Assembly: GCA_015178975.1 (NCBI GenBank)
Contig: WHVD01000002.1
Span: 372,001 to 436,000 of the forward strand
DNA: 64,000 nt
Reading direction: 5' to 3'
From: Hysterangium stoloniferum
Taxonomy: Eukaryota; Basidiomycota; Agaricomycetes; Hysterangiales; Hysterangiaceae
Shown here: positions 41,769 to 53,796 of the stretch, piece by piece
Layout: every line of letters starts with the position of its first letter
How positions within the stretch are numbered: the stretch's first letter is position 1
Notes under the pieces: model-generated
Seen by the model: only the letters and a program-made list of their open reading frames with translations
Database searches by the model: none
What the model was told of the DNA's origin: nothing
Made by a program: the position numbers and the translations under genes

Positions 41769-44700
41769 ACTCTGTCTTGCATATAACGGCACTTTCCAAG
41801 CTCCACCACCTTGTTACAAAGCCTTTCAGCGAGTCATATGTTGAAGATTGCTGTAGCATATTTTTTGTACTATACAAAGGCTCGCAAATTAAGTGTCCAG
41901 TGCGGCCGTGCAGAATACTCCTTAGTGATATTGTCGAGTCAGTGAACAGGAATTCGACATGGCCCGTGAGAGGAAAGATATGTATTGAAGATGGTTCCAG
42001 AAAATAACAGCTCACGCGCAATAATATCCAGAAATACCTTTCTGACATGCGCCCATTGGTCAAGTGTGATGGAGAAAAGTTCGGACTCCACCGTCAGTCT
42101 CAACTCTCCCCTGTGTTAAGGAGTCTTGTATCCGCCTCGTGTATCCAGGATACGTTTTTCATCCGGAGGAACGTTGTGTGAATATGAAGCTTCTGGAGGA
42201 TACATCTTGAATCGTCCAGTTTGCGGGGGAGATGCAACTTGGTCCTTTACATCTGTTTAACCATCCCACCTTGACGACAATAATATCGGAATTGTCCCAA
42301 CGTCGGAATTAATCGATTTGGCTCGCAAAACGCATCTGTCAATTCCAGTTAATATTGTAAATGGTCTCTCGCAAAGCAAGCAAGTGTATCTCCGTTCAGT
42401 AGGCTTGATTCATCGTGGAAAGTGGCGATAGGTTGTTTTTCACTATAGCAGTTTAAAGCCTCGGGAGAATGTTTGACTCCTGGCTGCCGCGTTCAAAGTA
42501 GACTGAAGAACCAGCAGATTTTATCAGATCCATCCACCAATGAACCCTAGGTAGGACTGATATTCTCAATTCGATGTTAGATGGATTTCGAAGTAAGGGC
42601 CGAAGTCCGAATAAGTCCAATCTGAGGGGTACAAAGGCGTCTTGTTTTAGTGAGTATTCGGCTTTGTACAACAAGTCACACAGCACCATTGTCTCCAGCA
42701 GTGAAAAATAATGTCATTGTCCCGAGCATGTCGATGACTGTGACCGCAACTCCTGCGCCAGAAAATGGAATCTCGGACGCAAATAAAAGCGAACGCAGCA
42801 TGCCATTAGTGCTCTGGTTCACCCATATTGAGGGGAAAGGATTGAATCATCATTTAGCGTGAAAGGGCTCGTTGCACATTAGTACCCGACCAACAAATAT
42901 TTTCATATTTATATTCCCAAACTATCCCACCAGGTTGACAAAAACTATTATTATAGTGTCAATTTACGGAGTACATCATTGTGGAGTCCTACTGTCAAGC
43001 AGCATATTACACTCCTACCACGGACTAGAATACATCTACTACTTTACTCAGGACCCCAGGACTATGCTTTAGGTGAACAGGTCACAGAATGGTTTCAACA
43101 TGGCTTAGTGGATACACGAAGTTAGAACAGTGTGAAAGTCATGAATAGCACTGAAGAAATTCGATGAAGTGTGCTCGGAAAGTATTGTGTAACTATTGGT
43201 ACGTACTAGGTGGCATGTGCGTGCATGAGGGGGCGCAAGTATAAAGAAAGATGGGCGAAGGGGCATGCACCAGAAAAAAATGGTTCGATAAGCAACTTCC
43301 GGCAGAAGAGCAAAAAGAGCTTGGAACTTTGTAAAAGAGGCTTGGTCCCCTAACCTCTTATCATCGAACATTGAAGCCCAGAACCTTTGCGAGCACTGTT
43401 TAGAACTCGGTTTCTTCACAAAGATTCAAACCATAGCGCAAGACCCTCTTCATCCCCAAAAGTAGCAATCTCAATTTGGCGAAGTTATCAGTAAGAGTAA
43501 TAGTGTCAGTCAGAAGGAAGGCCGCTTTCTCCCTGTCCAACCTGTTGTCCCCCTTGGTCAGCCATAATTCCAGTGGTACAGTCATAGCAAAAATGGAAAA
43601 GTGCCCTTTGTTCTGCCATACTTCTAATGGTGGGTTGTCGATCTCGGTACCATCGAGACACTTGCAGGTCAGAAAAACAAAGACATAGAAAAAGGACTCG
43701 AAATTGTGACGGTATAAATGGTGGTGGTGCGGCGGTTTTCTAAGTAAATTATTCGTCATGAATGGCTTGGTGCCAGTCCGTTGAGGGGATGTCGAATCCA
43801 TAGTACCTGGAACTGCATATGTGGTGAGATCCAAATCATTGAAGACCCTGCAGGTTGAAGAGGAGGCTCTATGTATCTTCTGGTTCCCACCCGATCCACT
43901 GATAAAGCAGAGCCGGTGATGATAACGAGAAAAACGAAGTGATCGGGCTACCTACTGCTGCTCAAAGGTTATACAGACATGGTTGCGTGTACTTCGTTTT
44001 CGAGAATTTCCTACCTGTCAATCGCACCAGGGGCTGGATGTACGGGGCGGGAACGGGCTACCTAGTTAAGGAGCATAGTGGAAGAGTAACGTAATGACAT
44101 TATAATAATTTTCTATAAAAGACGAGAGAAGTCAAGACATAAGGGATAAAGTGAACCGCCACTCTCCTTCGTTCAAAAGCCACAGTCTTTTTCTTCTTTT
44201 ATGGAAACCGGGGAAGGATTTTTCGATGACAGTGTGGTATGGAGAAAATAATCCGTGTTTCTGAATGGTGAAAATGATTCGGGCTTCTTCACACAGATTG
44301 CTTCGTGATGCGGAGGCGATGAGAGGCAATTCCAAATTGACATCCTGTGGTCGAGCGGAGAATACTGTCATGCGGGAATATCCGGGTCCACTGTCCTGCC
44401 TCCGAGAAACAACGTACACTATGCTGCATACTGCTGGATGCGCATCGATATCTTGCAGACACACAGACAACTTACCCTTGAGCTGCGCATTTCTAGCTTT
44501 GGTCACCCCTCAACCTGGCGAGATCCGCGTATCGCGTTATGACCGCCCTATTGATCCTACGCCATCGCCATCTGAATTTTCACAAATGGTAAAAACGAAC
44601 ATCCTCCCCACATCGCCGTTAATGATGGGATCAATCCCCAGGGCCCCCACCCGCCTGGTACGAGAGGTTGTTGCGCCTACGTGTATTACGCCGGGAAGAC

Positions 44701-45423
44701 AGCGAATGAGCCACGCCGTGTTAACACGGTACTCGCTCCCTGCAATACTATATCTAGGAGCTTCCCGATAGCGAATAGAGGTCAAGAACCTCTATTAGTA
44801 TCAGGGATCATCTTGAGTTAACAAAATGGCAAGCGCTATGACTAGGATGCGATTCTACCTTTCAATTTAATGTCTGCCTGTGACAGCGGCAATTTATCCC
44901 AGCTGGTTTGGTTAGGCAATGACAATGGGGAAAGTTGGTGGTGCCGCCGCGATTGCCGGCTGCGACATTTGGGGACGAATGCCATTAACCTTTGTGCGTT
45001 TTTAGAAAAGGTAATGAGAGAACTAGGTTATATTGTTTCAGTTTATCTGGGTCTGTGGATAGATCTATTGCTTGCGTCATTTCGAGGGACATTAGCTTGG
45101 GCTTTATGGTTCACTGGCATATGTTGGAGGGGTCATGGGTTAGTCTTTCAGCATGGGTATAGCCCTATCCGAGTCCAGGTTTCATTCGGACAAGATGGTT
45201 CATGTCTCCTGTATATTATACCAGATGGTTTCGCTCTGACTCTCCGTCATATCTCTTAAATATGTTATTGTGTTGTAAGCCGTTGAGAGTACTCATGGTC
45301 TTGCTACGCATTTTTTGTTTTAACGTAGTATATTCGAAAACGCTCGGCTAAGTACGTTACAGTAGCTTAGTAATAAAAACTTAACCTTGTCCGTTTTCTC
45401 TATACTGTCAACTTTGTACAATA
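41769..45423. other. Degenerate region, no confident gene
   Basis: Several frames of 80-170 codons occur. At 44132-44785 the minus strand reads as one frame of about 218 codons broken by one TAA and one TGA, while 44265-44771 is open on the plus strand; neither matches a family I know. The minus-strand frame 43400-43834 (144 codons) is also unassigned. These may be gene relics, but the evidence is only an open frame. Confidence 0.3.
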
Positions 45424-45437
45424 CAAGGCTGTGACCC

Positions 45438-45456
45438 GTGGGGGGCAAGCCCCCAC
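45438..45456 (-). other. Subterminal hairpin of the Helitron 3' end
   Basis: GTGGGGG and CCCCCAC pair around a five-base loop, about 11 nt before the presumed terminus. Confidence 0.55.
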
Positions 45457-46412
45457 CATGCTACCACCCCACAACTTTACTCAGTCACTTCACAACCTGG
45501 TGGATCAACAATAATGTTTTTAACACTACATTAGCAGTTTGTATTACCTTCTGTGACCACTTCTGTACATTGCAGTTTCCCATTTATTCCCTCAGAAACT
45601 TATTTTAAAGTGATTAAATCTTACATTATTCAGAATTATATACATTATAGACATTTGTAAATTCACTGAACCTAAAAAACATAAGTCAGTCTCCTTTTGG
45701 AACCTTGCTGAATACTTACTCATGGATCAATAATAACATCCTTAAACACTACATTTGCAGTCATATGTCAGGAACCAGAAAACCTGCCAGCCTCCGGGCT
45801 CCTGGACCCCATTCTACATGCTCCCAACCCTCTATATTGTATAGTTACAACTGGAGTTCCTGCTGGAGCCTGCACATCAACTTGTTTATGCCTGACTCTC
45901 TGTATGCACCCCACCCTATCTGCACCTGACTCTCTATACCCACTACCAGACAACCTGCTGGGACCTGGACTCTGCCCTATATGCACCTGACCCACTATGT
46001 GGAACCCAACATACAATTCCAACCAGAGTTTCCACTGGGACCCACCCGTCACACCTGTCTGTACCTGACCCTCTGTGTCTCATGCACCAGTCCTTGGACT
46101 TTGCTGGACCTCCTGCACATCAAACCTGTCTACACCCAACACTATCTTGTGCACCAAGCCATGGGACTCCAACCGGACTTCCGGAACCCCTCTAACTGAG
46201 CCCCACTCCAGTTATGGTTAAATGCTCTGTCATGTTTCATACCCCACTTCCGTTCCATTCCATTCCTAATACCTAGTCCTAGTTTGGTATTTACTTGTTT
46301 CATTTTATGTTTAATAGTTCTGCCCCTCATTAATACCAGATTTGGTATTATTACATTTCACAGTCTATATAAGTCTGCTATATTCATGTACTTACAATCC
46401 AGTTTCAATCTC

Positions 46413-47003
46413 GAACAAGTTACCCCCTTGAACAAGTTACTCCTTGAACAAGTTACTCCCTCAAACAAGTTACTCCCTCAAACAAGTTACTCCCTCAAAC
46501 AAGTTACTCCCTCAAACAAGTTACTCCCTCAAACAAGTTACTCCCTCAAACAAGTTACTCCCTCAAACAAGTTACTCCTCAAACAAGTTACTCCCTCAAA
46601 CAAGTTACTCCCTCAAACAAGTTACTCCCTCAAACAAGTTACTCCCTCAAACAAGTTACTCCCTCAAACAAGTTACTCCCTCAAACAAGTTACTCCCTCA
46701 AACAAGTTACTCCCTCAAACAAGTTACTCCCTCAAACAAGTTACTCCCTCAAACAAGTTACTCCCTCAAACAAGTTACTCCCTCAAACAAGTTACTCCCT
46801 CAAACAAGTTACTCCCTCAAACAAGTTACTCCCTCAAACAAGGTACTCCCTCAAACAAGTTACTCCCTCAAACAAATTACTCCCTTGAACAAGTTACTCC
46901 CTTGAACAAGTTACTCCCTTGAACAAGTTACACCCCTGATCCAGTCTCTGCCCTTGAACAAGTTACTCCCTTGAACAAGTTACTCCCTTGAACAAGTTAC
47001 ACC
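46413..47003 (+). repeat. 17-bp tandem array, more than 25 units
   Basis: Unit of the form CAAACAAGTTACTCCCT, with CTTGAACAAG variants at both ends and one non-repeat break near 46932-46955. As 17 is not a multiple of 3, the array cycles through all frames and stays open, which explains the Lys/Gln/Leu-repeat ORFs. They are not genes. Confidence 0.92.
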
Positions 47004-47134
47004 CCTGATCCAGTCTCTGCTCCTCTCATCTGTCTGCATGCTTCATTTCCAGAACTCCCATGGGAACTCTGGAATCTACATCTCCTTGTATGCGTTCTGT
47101 CAGCTCAAAATATGGACACCTGAATGAGTGTACA

Positions 47135-47165
47135 AGGGTGCAGCCCATAAGCTGAAGCCAAGCCC
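47135..47165 (+). repeat. Conserved 31-nt LTR motif, copy 3
   Basis: Begins AGGGTGCAGC and ends AAGCTGAAGCCAAGCCC, in a family III LTR. Confidence 0.8.
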
Positions 47166-49381
47166 ATTCTCTCAGCAGTACCATTTCTGGTAATTATTCT
47201 GATACACTGTCTTGTACTACTAATCCCCAGAAACTCCCCAGACCTATTACCTGGGGACTCCATGGGACATTTCCCAGAAGAAAGTGTGTTCAGAATAATT
47301 ACTGGAAACCTCCGTGGAATTTGCTCTGTGTTTCACAAACTTAACATCATATCAGTGTCATGGAGTAGGATTTTCACTCTTCCCCAATTTGTCCCTCTTG
47401 AAACACTAACATAAAACCATGTGAGAACACAGGACTATGCAGATCCAATCCAACTAATTTTAAAATTGACCCTGTGACTTATTGATAGTCATAGAAAATG
47501 CTAGCCTGACTGGAAACTGCTGATGATGCAGTTCAAATGGCACTTGTTTTGTAGTTGGAATAATTGTTATTTGAGGGATGAATGCCAGCTCTCCTGCTGA
47601 AGGTCCAGTAATGATCTTTACTTGAAATACTCTGTGAGTCATTTATATTAACTGCAGTCTTGTTCCATTACAGAGTCCTTGTCCTGGATCCAAGTTTTGA
47701 AGCAGCATCAATGGCACTCCAGGTTTCAAATGCAATTTACTTGGTGACAATCCTCCAAAGTTGATTGAGTTTAAGTACTCAGGAGGATATACATAATGTC
47801 TCATTGGCTCCATCTTTGACACTGTCTGCACTGTGGTAGGTTTGCCCAATCCCTGGAAATTTTCAAAGAGCATGTCATTGACTTGATCTACATCTGAATT
47901 TCAAGGGCAGAGAATGGCCCACTCCAAGAAAAACTCATCAGTAAGAACCTCAGGATAATGTATGTTTGGATAAATAGTTGAGACTAAATTATCCACTGTT
48001 GGTCCACATAGTATGTGTTCAGGGACTTTAAGCATATGATTGAGAGGCATGTCCTTTCCATGTCCAATATCCAAAAGCCACTGAGCAAAAACAGCACTCT
48101 CTTGATCAGTAGGATCTACACATATTCTCAGTCAAAAATAGAATCTTGACATTGTGCCAAAGGTGAGACTGTGAGATACATGCTCCAATAATATCTTCTT
48201 TTGAACCTTTAGGAATGACAGGCAATGTCTGTTGAAAGTCACTACCCCAAGCTACTGTAATGCCTCCAAAAGGAATATCCTTATTAAGAATATCTCTAAG
48301 GCTCCAATCTACTGCCTCACAGGCAAAGCGATTCTGCATTGGAACCTCATCCCAAATAATAAGGCTGACCTCTTTTATTAGATTGGCCTTATCTGAGCCT
48401 TTCTTCATTGTACAGATGGCAGATGGATTTCTCATCAACTTCATGGGGAATTTGAAACATGCTGTGAGATGTTTACCCACCACTTAGAATAAGTGAAGCA
48501 ATGCCAGAGGAGGCAACACAGAGTACAATGAGTTCTTTGCCTCTACAGGCATGTGCCAAAGTATTCCAAACAAATGATTTCCCAGTACCCCCAGGTCCAT
48601 TCAAAAAGAAAAGCTTTCCATCTACTCCAGTTTCATGTCTTGCAATGACAGCATCCATAATTTGATTGTATGCATCCCTCTGGCCCTCATTCAACTTTTC
48701 AATATTTATATCTGCTTTTATTTGCTCAGTTGGCTGGTGATAAGCCTTTGTTCATTGATGAATTGATTTCCCACACTCTGTATCTATGGCTGTGTAAATT
48801 GAGGAATATAAGGGTACTCTGAGAGTGGTTTTCCACTTGTATGATGAAGTGAATTGGCTGCTCTACCATTAAGGCCTATTGTATTTTTAGAATTGGCCTC
48901 AAAGTATGCCATCAACTTGGTTTTGGAACAATGGGCAGCATCCAAAGCCTCTTCTGGACCCTCCATGCCATCAAAGATAATTGACTGTTGGTTCTCTAAA
49001 TGTACAGGGATGGCTATAACAGCAGGAATTTGAGTATGTATCTCATTTTCCAAAAGTCTCCAAAAGGCTTCATGTACACTGACATCGTGGGCATCAATAT
49101 ATTGTTGAATTTCATCCTTGTTCTTTCCAAACTCCATTGTTGTACAATCATGTCCTTTGTATATATACTTGTGAATATATTTAATGGAGCGAACATTAAA
49201 AGTCATCTCAACATTGATATGACATTCCAGAATGAGAAGAAGGGCAGCACAGTAAGGGACAACATGTCAATTGTCTAGCTCATGACCTCTGACTTTATGT
49301 TTTCTGCCATCATTTATACAGTGGTACTTTGAATAGCCATCATTTATACTTGTAGATTCACGAAAGGCTTGGGAAAATGCT

Positions 49382-49614
49382 AAAGACGTTTAAGTACTAA
49401 ATACATAATAAGTTTTGTTTCGTGATGAGGCTATAAACGTATCACTTACTCTCAGCGAATAAACGTTCGCTGAGAGATTCCCTAACTATACTACACGTAT
49501 ATAAGAGTACATTCGAGAGGAGATTGAACATATGACGCATTGCGTCTTTTCGAGACATTTTGTCTCACCTTTTTCATACGCGCGTTTACTTCTACAATAC
49601 TCGTTATACCTAAT
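49382..49614. mobile_element. 233-bp hairpin-rich insertion of unknown type
   Basis: Flanked by a perfect 7-bp duplication AAATGCT (49375-49381 and 49615-49621) and precisely interrupts Helitron coding sequence. Contains an 11-bp perfect hairpin (49449-49459 with 49466-49476, six-base loop), a GACGC/GCGTC hairpin near 49531 and a GAGACA/TGTCTC hairpin near 49545. No TG...CA ends, TIRs or B box were recognised. A SINE or other RNA-derived insertion is possible. Confidence 0.6.
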
Positions 49615-52395
49615 AAATGCTTTGTACATTTGTTGTCTTTGATACATTTTTCACCACATACATGAGTCATGAGCTCAGATACCAACTTGTAAAGCTTTGG
49701 TTGCTCCTCTTGATCTGGAAACTCTGCAGATATCATAGAATCAACTTCTGCAGGAGTCTGAAGCTTTTCCCCCTCCTCAAACCATATGAGCAAATGCATA
49801 TGAAGGAGTCCACGCTTCTGAAATTCAATGGTATGGACACAGGCAACTGTTTTGCCAAGGTAATTTTCTTCATAATGAGCTGAAGCAAGTGTGTCTTTTT
49901 CAATGCAAAAACATGTGACACTATATCTGGGCAATCAGCTGCAGTTTTCCCTGGAAGAAGTGCTTCAGTTATTTCCCTCCATTTGGGGTTGGCTGTCATA
50001 GTAATAAACATCCTTGCATTGCCATATTTGTGTGATATAGCCAGTGAATTTTGCAAATTTTCCATCATATCCTGACTGCTACCTTGGAAGGTTGCTGGCA
50101 GTATAAATCTACTTCCAATTTGATTTGGCTCAGGTTGCTAGTTATTATCCTGTACTGTGAAGGCATCAACCACCTGATGGTCATTTCAGCTTGTAAAGTG
50201 CCTTGATTGTGTCTTATCCATGATAGCCTGCTTTGCTCTGCTGCTGCCCATGCATCTATAATGTATTGCTGAAGCAGTTTTCCACCCCTTATAATTGTAG
50301 TTACTTCACCAATTCTTTGAAAGAGTCAATAAGCATAATACTTTATCTGGGAGACTTTTGTCTGCTTTTTTTTCTCCCTATTCTCTGTCACTTGTTCAGG
50401 TTCAAGTTCTTCAGTAATTCCTTGCACCTCATCCTGCTCCATAGCTGGCTCAGGAGGTGGTATAGCATCATCAACTGGAATATCTATTTGCTCAGGAGAG
50501 GTACAACTTGGGGAACTACTTCAGGTTGAGATCACTACCTCTGGCAAGTCAGGTACTATCTCCTCAGGAGCTGGTTCAAGGACTTCTGGCTCTGGAGCAA
50601 TCTCCTCAATGGCTGCTGGGGCTGGGACTATCTCAGCAGGGAGTGGTTCATTTGCATAGGGAATATCCCAGCTCCAGCCTCACTCTCCTCTTGGAAAGAA
50701 TAGTACATAATGGAGTGGAGCATACAAAGGATTAGTTTCAAAGATTTTTCTAAATCTTGCACCCTGATAATTAAGCACAATGTCTCTTCTATCAGTAGAA
50801 GTACCATCCCCTGGGAGAATGACTGCCAACTCATCCCTTGTTGGAATGTTATATCGCCTTGGATCTGTATGAGCCTTATATGTCAGTCTGACCTGGAGCT
50901 GAGGAGTGATTGGTTGGTCTCTCAGATGTGTCATGGCTTGTTTATAATTGTTTATAGATGTGAACAAAAGGATCAAATTCTAGCATCATATCCTGTAATC
51001 CAGAAAGGGTTGTAGCATTGATTCTTTTGTCCTGGTTATGTGCATACCTATGCTCTAATGCAGCATCTGCTTCATAAAAGTAGAGCTGAGCATAGGAAGG
51101 AGTCTGACCCTCATTAGGAATCAGAGCACCATGATTATGTCTAAGTTCCCCATGGAGCTTAAAAACATAAGGACCATGTTCCCCATCAAGCAATGACCTG
51201 TCCATTGTAGCACCCAGGGAAGTAAATGCCAAAGCAGAATTATATGCCCAGATATTTTTATGAAACTCTTTAGAATCAGCATCTTCAGGATTCTCTAGTA
51301 GATGATGTAATGGTTGAGGGACATCTTCAAGTATAGGTAATCTAATCTTTCCAGATAGACAACAATCTCCAAAAAGAGGATTGTTATTAGAAAAATTGTG
51401 AAGACGCTCTGCCATCCAATGTAATGCATTGCATTTTGAACACTTTACAGTCATTGTTCCCAGATAATGTGGTTGCATCTGTGCATTGTTCTCATCAATT
51501 GGGCCCTGGCCAGAGGGAGTGGCCCAGGGGGGTCCAGTTCAGCAGGTGGTGGAACAGGTTCAGCAGGCTCAGGGATATGGAGGATATCTGAAAACTATTA
51601 AGTATACCAAATTCTAATATACTCTAAAGGTCATTTAAACATCTGGAATGTGATTCAAACATAATTTGGTTTTTAAAACTTTTTGAAAGTTTTAAACTCT
51701 CTTGTACATTACAAACTAAAGAATCTTTCTGGACACAAGTAGACAATAAAAAAAATTAGTAGTTTGAAATACTAATACTTCTAAAAAATAGATACCTTTA
51801 GATAGTTTATTCCATGCAGATGTATATCATTGGCACCTCTAAATACATATGTATTCCTTCAGAATGGATCTGTCAATCTGAACAGATTTCTACTTGATTC
51901 AACATACCCAGAATATATAGGTGATTTCACTTAATAGAGACAGCTGTGGTATGAAAATTTTCCAATAATATTTCACATATTTTACTAGGAAATAACTACA
52001 GTTTAGCTTTTAAAAAACAAATTAACAACAAAAGTATTAGCAAGTATTTACATAACTTGGAAAACCATATACAATAGGCTCTATTAATTGACTCTGAATT
52101 GTTTAGGATGTAATATGGAGAATTGTTTCTCATGGTTGGTTGTTAACAATATAATAGTCCCAGAATAGATACTGCTATTTAAAGATGAAGTTTTGTAGCA
52201 ATTTTGCTTTTATTAGTAAACATTTGATATTATAATGATTACGGACAACCTCCTGAGACTATTATATTGTTAACCACCAACCATAAAAAACAATTCTCCA
52301 TATTACATCCTAAACAATTCAGAGTCAATTAATAGAACCTATTGTTAAGAACTGAAACTGACGGATGTCGGCAGACCGACGGGGACCGAACGGAA

Positions 52396-52426
52396 GGACT
52401 TGGCTTCAGCTTATGTGCTGCGCCCT
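52396..52426 (-). repeat. Conserved 31-nt LTR motif, copy 4
   Basis: Reverse-strand copy in a family II LTR, with ATAAGCTGAAGCCAAGTCC intact. Confidence 0.8.
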
Positions 52427-52544
52427 CGCAAGTTACCGTCAGGTGTCCTTAAATTTCGGGCGGGCGAAAACTAGTCCTGTCAAGTAAACCTCTCGGTAAA
52501 CTACCGATCGGAAACTGAAGGATAAGTTGAGGGTTGGGTTGAGG

Positions 52545-52725
52545 GGTCGGAGACCAAGAGTCGGAGGCTGAGAGAGTCAGAGACTGAGAGAGTCGGAGAC
52601 CGAGAGAGTCAGAGACTGAGAGAGTCGGAGACTGAGAGTCGGAGACTGAGACAGTTGGAGACTGAGACAGTCGGAGACTGAGAGTGTTGGGGACTGAGAG
52701 TCGGAGAATGAGAGTCGGAGATTAG
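52545..52725 (-). repeat. Tandem GAGAGTCGGAGACTGA array inside the LTR
   Basis: Irregular units of about 14-22 bp, absent from the sister LTR at 11999-12701. Confidence 0.8.
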
Positions 52726-53796
52726 AGGTTGAAGTCGTAAATGTAGGTTGAATCGTAAATCGGATGGAGTCGGAATGTGGTGGTCGTGAATAGATAATGG
52801 AGTCGGAAATTAGAGGGTATCTAAGTAGATCTAAGTTGATATTCTAAGTTGATATTCTGATTGCCTAGTAACTACAATTACAGCGGGTTCATATACAAGT
52901 AACAGGCATCTGGAAAATACTAATGGGGAGAAGGGCGGAACACGGTATTAACAATAAGCTTGACTAGGAACGGGAAGTTTATGATTAGTTCGGAGGCCGA
53001 TGATAACCGAGAGCGGGATTACGATAAAAGGAAATGGTTCGAGGACTACAAATACAGATAGACATATGCGAAACATAAGATTGAACGGATCAACATAATA
53101 AAGGGGACGTATCAAAGTTTGACCAGACAATACGAGTTATTTTGATGTGGGCGTAAATGGAGTTTGATCTTCGCGAAACATTTGTCAGCTTCGGTGCCGA
53201 TGGTTTCCGAGAGGATGACTTGAAACGTTGACAAGTGGCGATAACCTCGGGGCCGATAGGGTTGCGACACGGTCGTAACACCTATTGTATATGGTTTTCC
53301 AAGTTATGTAAATACTTGCTAATACTTTTGTTGTTAATTTGTTTTTTAAAAGCTAAACTGTAGTTATTTCCTAGTAAAATATGTGATATATAATTGGAAA
53401 TTTTTTGCCCTGTGGCTTTCTTAGTTGGGTGAAATCACCTATATATTCTGAGTATGTTGAATCAAGTAGAAATCTGTTCAGATTGACAGATCCATTCTGA
53501 AGTAATACATATGTATTTAGAGGTGCCAATGATATACATACATATGCATGGAATGGACTATCTAAAGGTATCTATTTTTTAAAAGTATTAGTGTTTCAAA
53601 CTACTAATTTTTTTTATTGTCTACTTGTGTCCAGAAAGATTCTTTAGTTTGTAATGTACAAGAGAGTTTAAAACTTTCAAAAAGTTTTAAAAACCAAATT
53701 ATGTTTGAATCACATCCCAGATGTTTAAATGACCTTTAGAGTACTGTATATTAGAATTTGGTATACTTAATAGTTTTCAGATATCCTCCATTATAG

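Larger units (their letters stand above)
45766..47346 (+). repeat. Solo LTR, family III, with a large internal array
   Basis: 1581 bp, TGTCAGGAAC...ACTTAACA, flanked by TCATA (45761-45765 and 47347-47351), inserted in the Helitron helicase. TATA-like CTATATAAG near 46364. It carries the 31-nt motif at 47135-47165 and a 17-bp tandem array that accounts for about a third of its length. Confidence 0.82.
45720..51478 (-). pseudogene. Helitron Rep/helicase, inactivated
   Basis: In order on the minus strand: an N-terminal zinc-finger-like CSKCNALHW (about 51440), a helitron-like N-domain (GELRHNHGAL, RDIVLNYQ), RMFITMTANPKW near 50000, the HUH nuclease motif in KRGLLHMHLLIW near 49800, YIHKYIYKGHD near 49160, Walker A GPGGTGKS near 48600, a Walker B-type IIWDEVPM near 48350, GSDFQQTLPVIP, and SMTINKSQGQ near 47480. 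The C-terminal TANVVFKDVIIDP with its stop lies at 45720-45763, beyond the inserted LTR. Frameshifts, stops and insertions rule out function. Domain order (HUH Rep followed by a Pif1-type helicase) identifies the family. Confidence 0.85.
45424..51576 (-). mobile_element. Decayed Helitron, interrupted by several insertions
   Basis: A minus-strand element encoding a Rep/helicase relic. At its 3' side (45424-45456) the minus strand has a 7-bp GC hairpin followed by GGGTCACAGC and CTTG then T. Helitrons usually end with a short hairpin and then CTRR; this end is close to that form but not exact. It is interrupted by a solo LTR (45766-47346), a 233-bp insertion (49382-49614) and, at its 5' side, palindrome E. 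The 5' TC terminus was not found. Confidence 0.7.
52343..53280 (-). repeat. Solo LTR, family II, expanded copy
   Basis: 938 bp. The reverse complement starts TGTTACGACC like 11999-12701. Flanked by CCTAT (52338-52342 and 53281-53285). Longer than the 11999 copy mainly because of a tandem array at 52545-52725. Confidence 0.87.
51577..53789. repeat. Palindromic (foldback) element E with a solo LTR in one arm
   Basis: Left arm 51577-52158 and right arm (52259-52342 plus 53286-53789) pair inversely over about 580 bp around a loop of about 100 nt. It disrupts the 5' side of the Helitron. A family II LTR (52343-53280) sits in the right arm. Confidence 0.8.

Noticed and set aside
44132..44785. Gene or pseudogene on the minus strand with two stops, or the 168-codon plus-strand frame
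   Set aside because: Both strands are largely open, no domain is recognisable and no splice model is compelling; left as unassigned.
46413..46922. Regular 17-bp repeats and a 212-codon Gln/Lys/Leu repeat ORF, superficially CRISPR- or repeat-protein-like
   Set aside because: There are no spacers, the unit is a direct tandem repeat inside an LTR, and all frames stay open because 17 is not divisible by 3.
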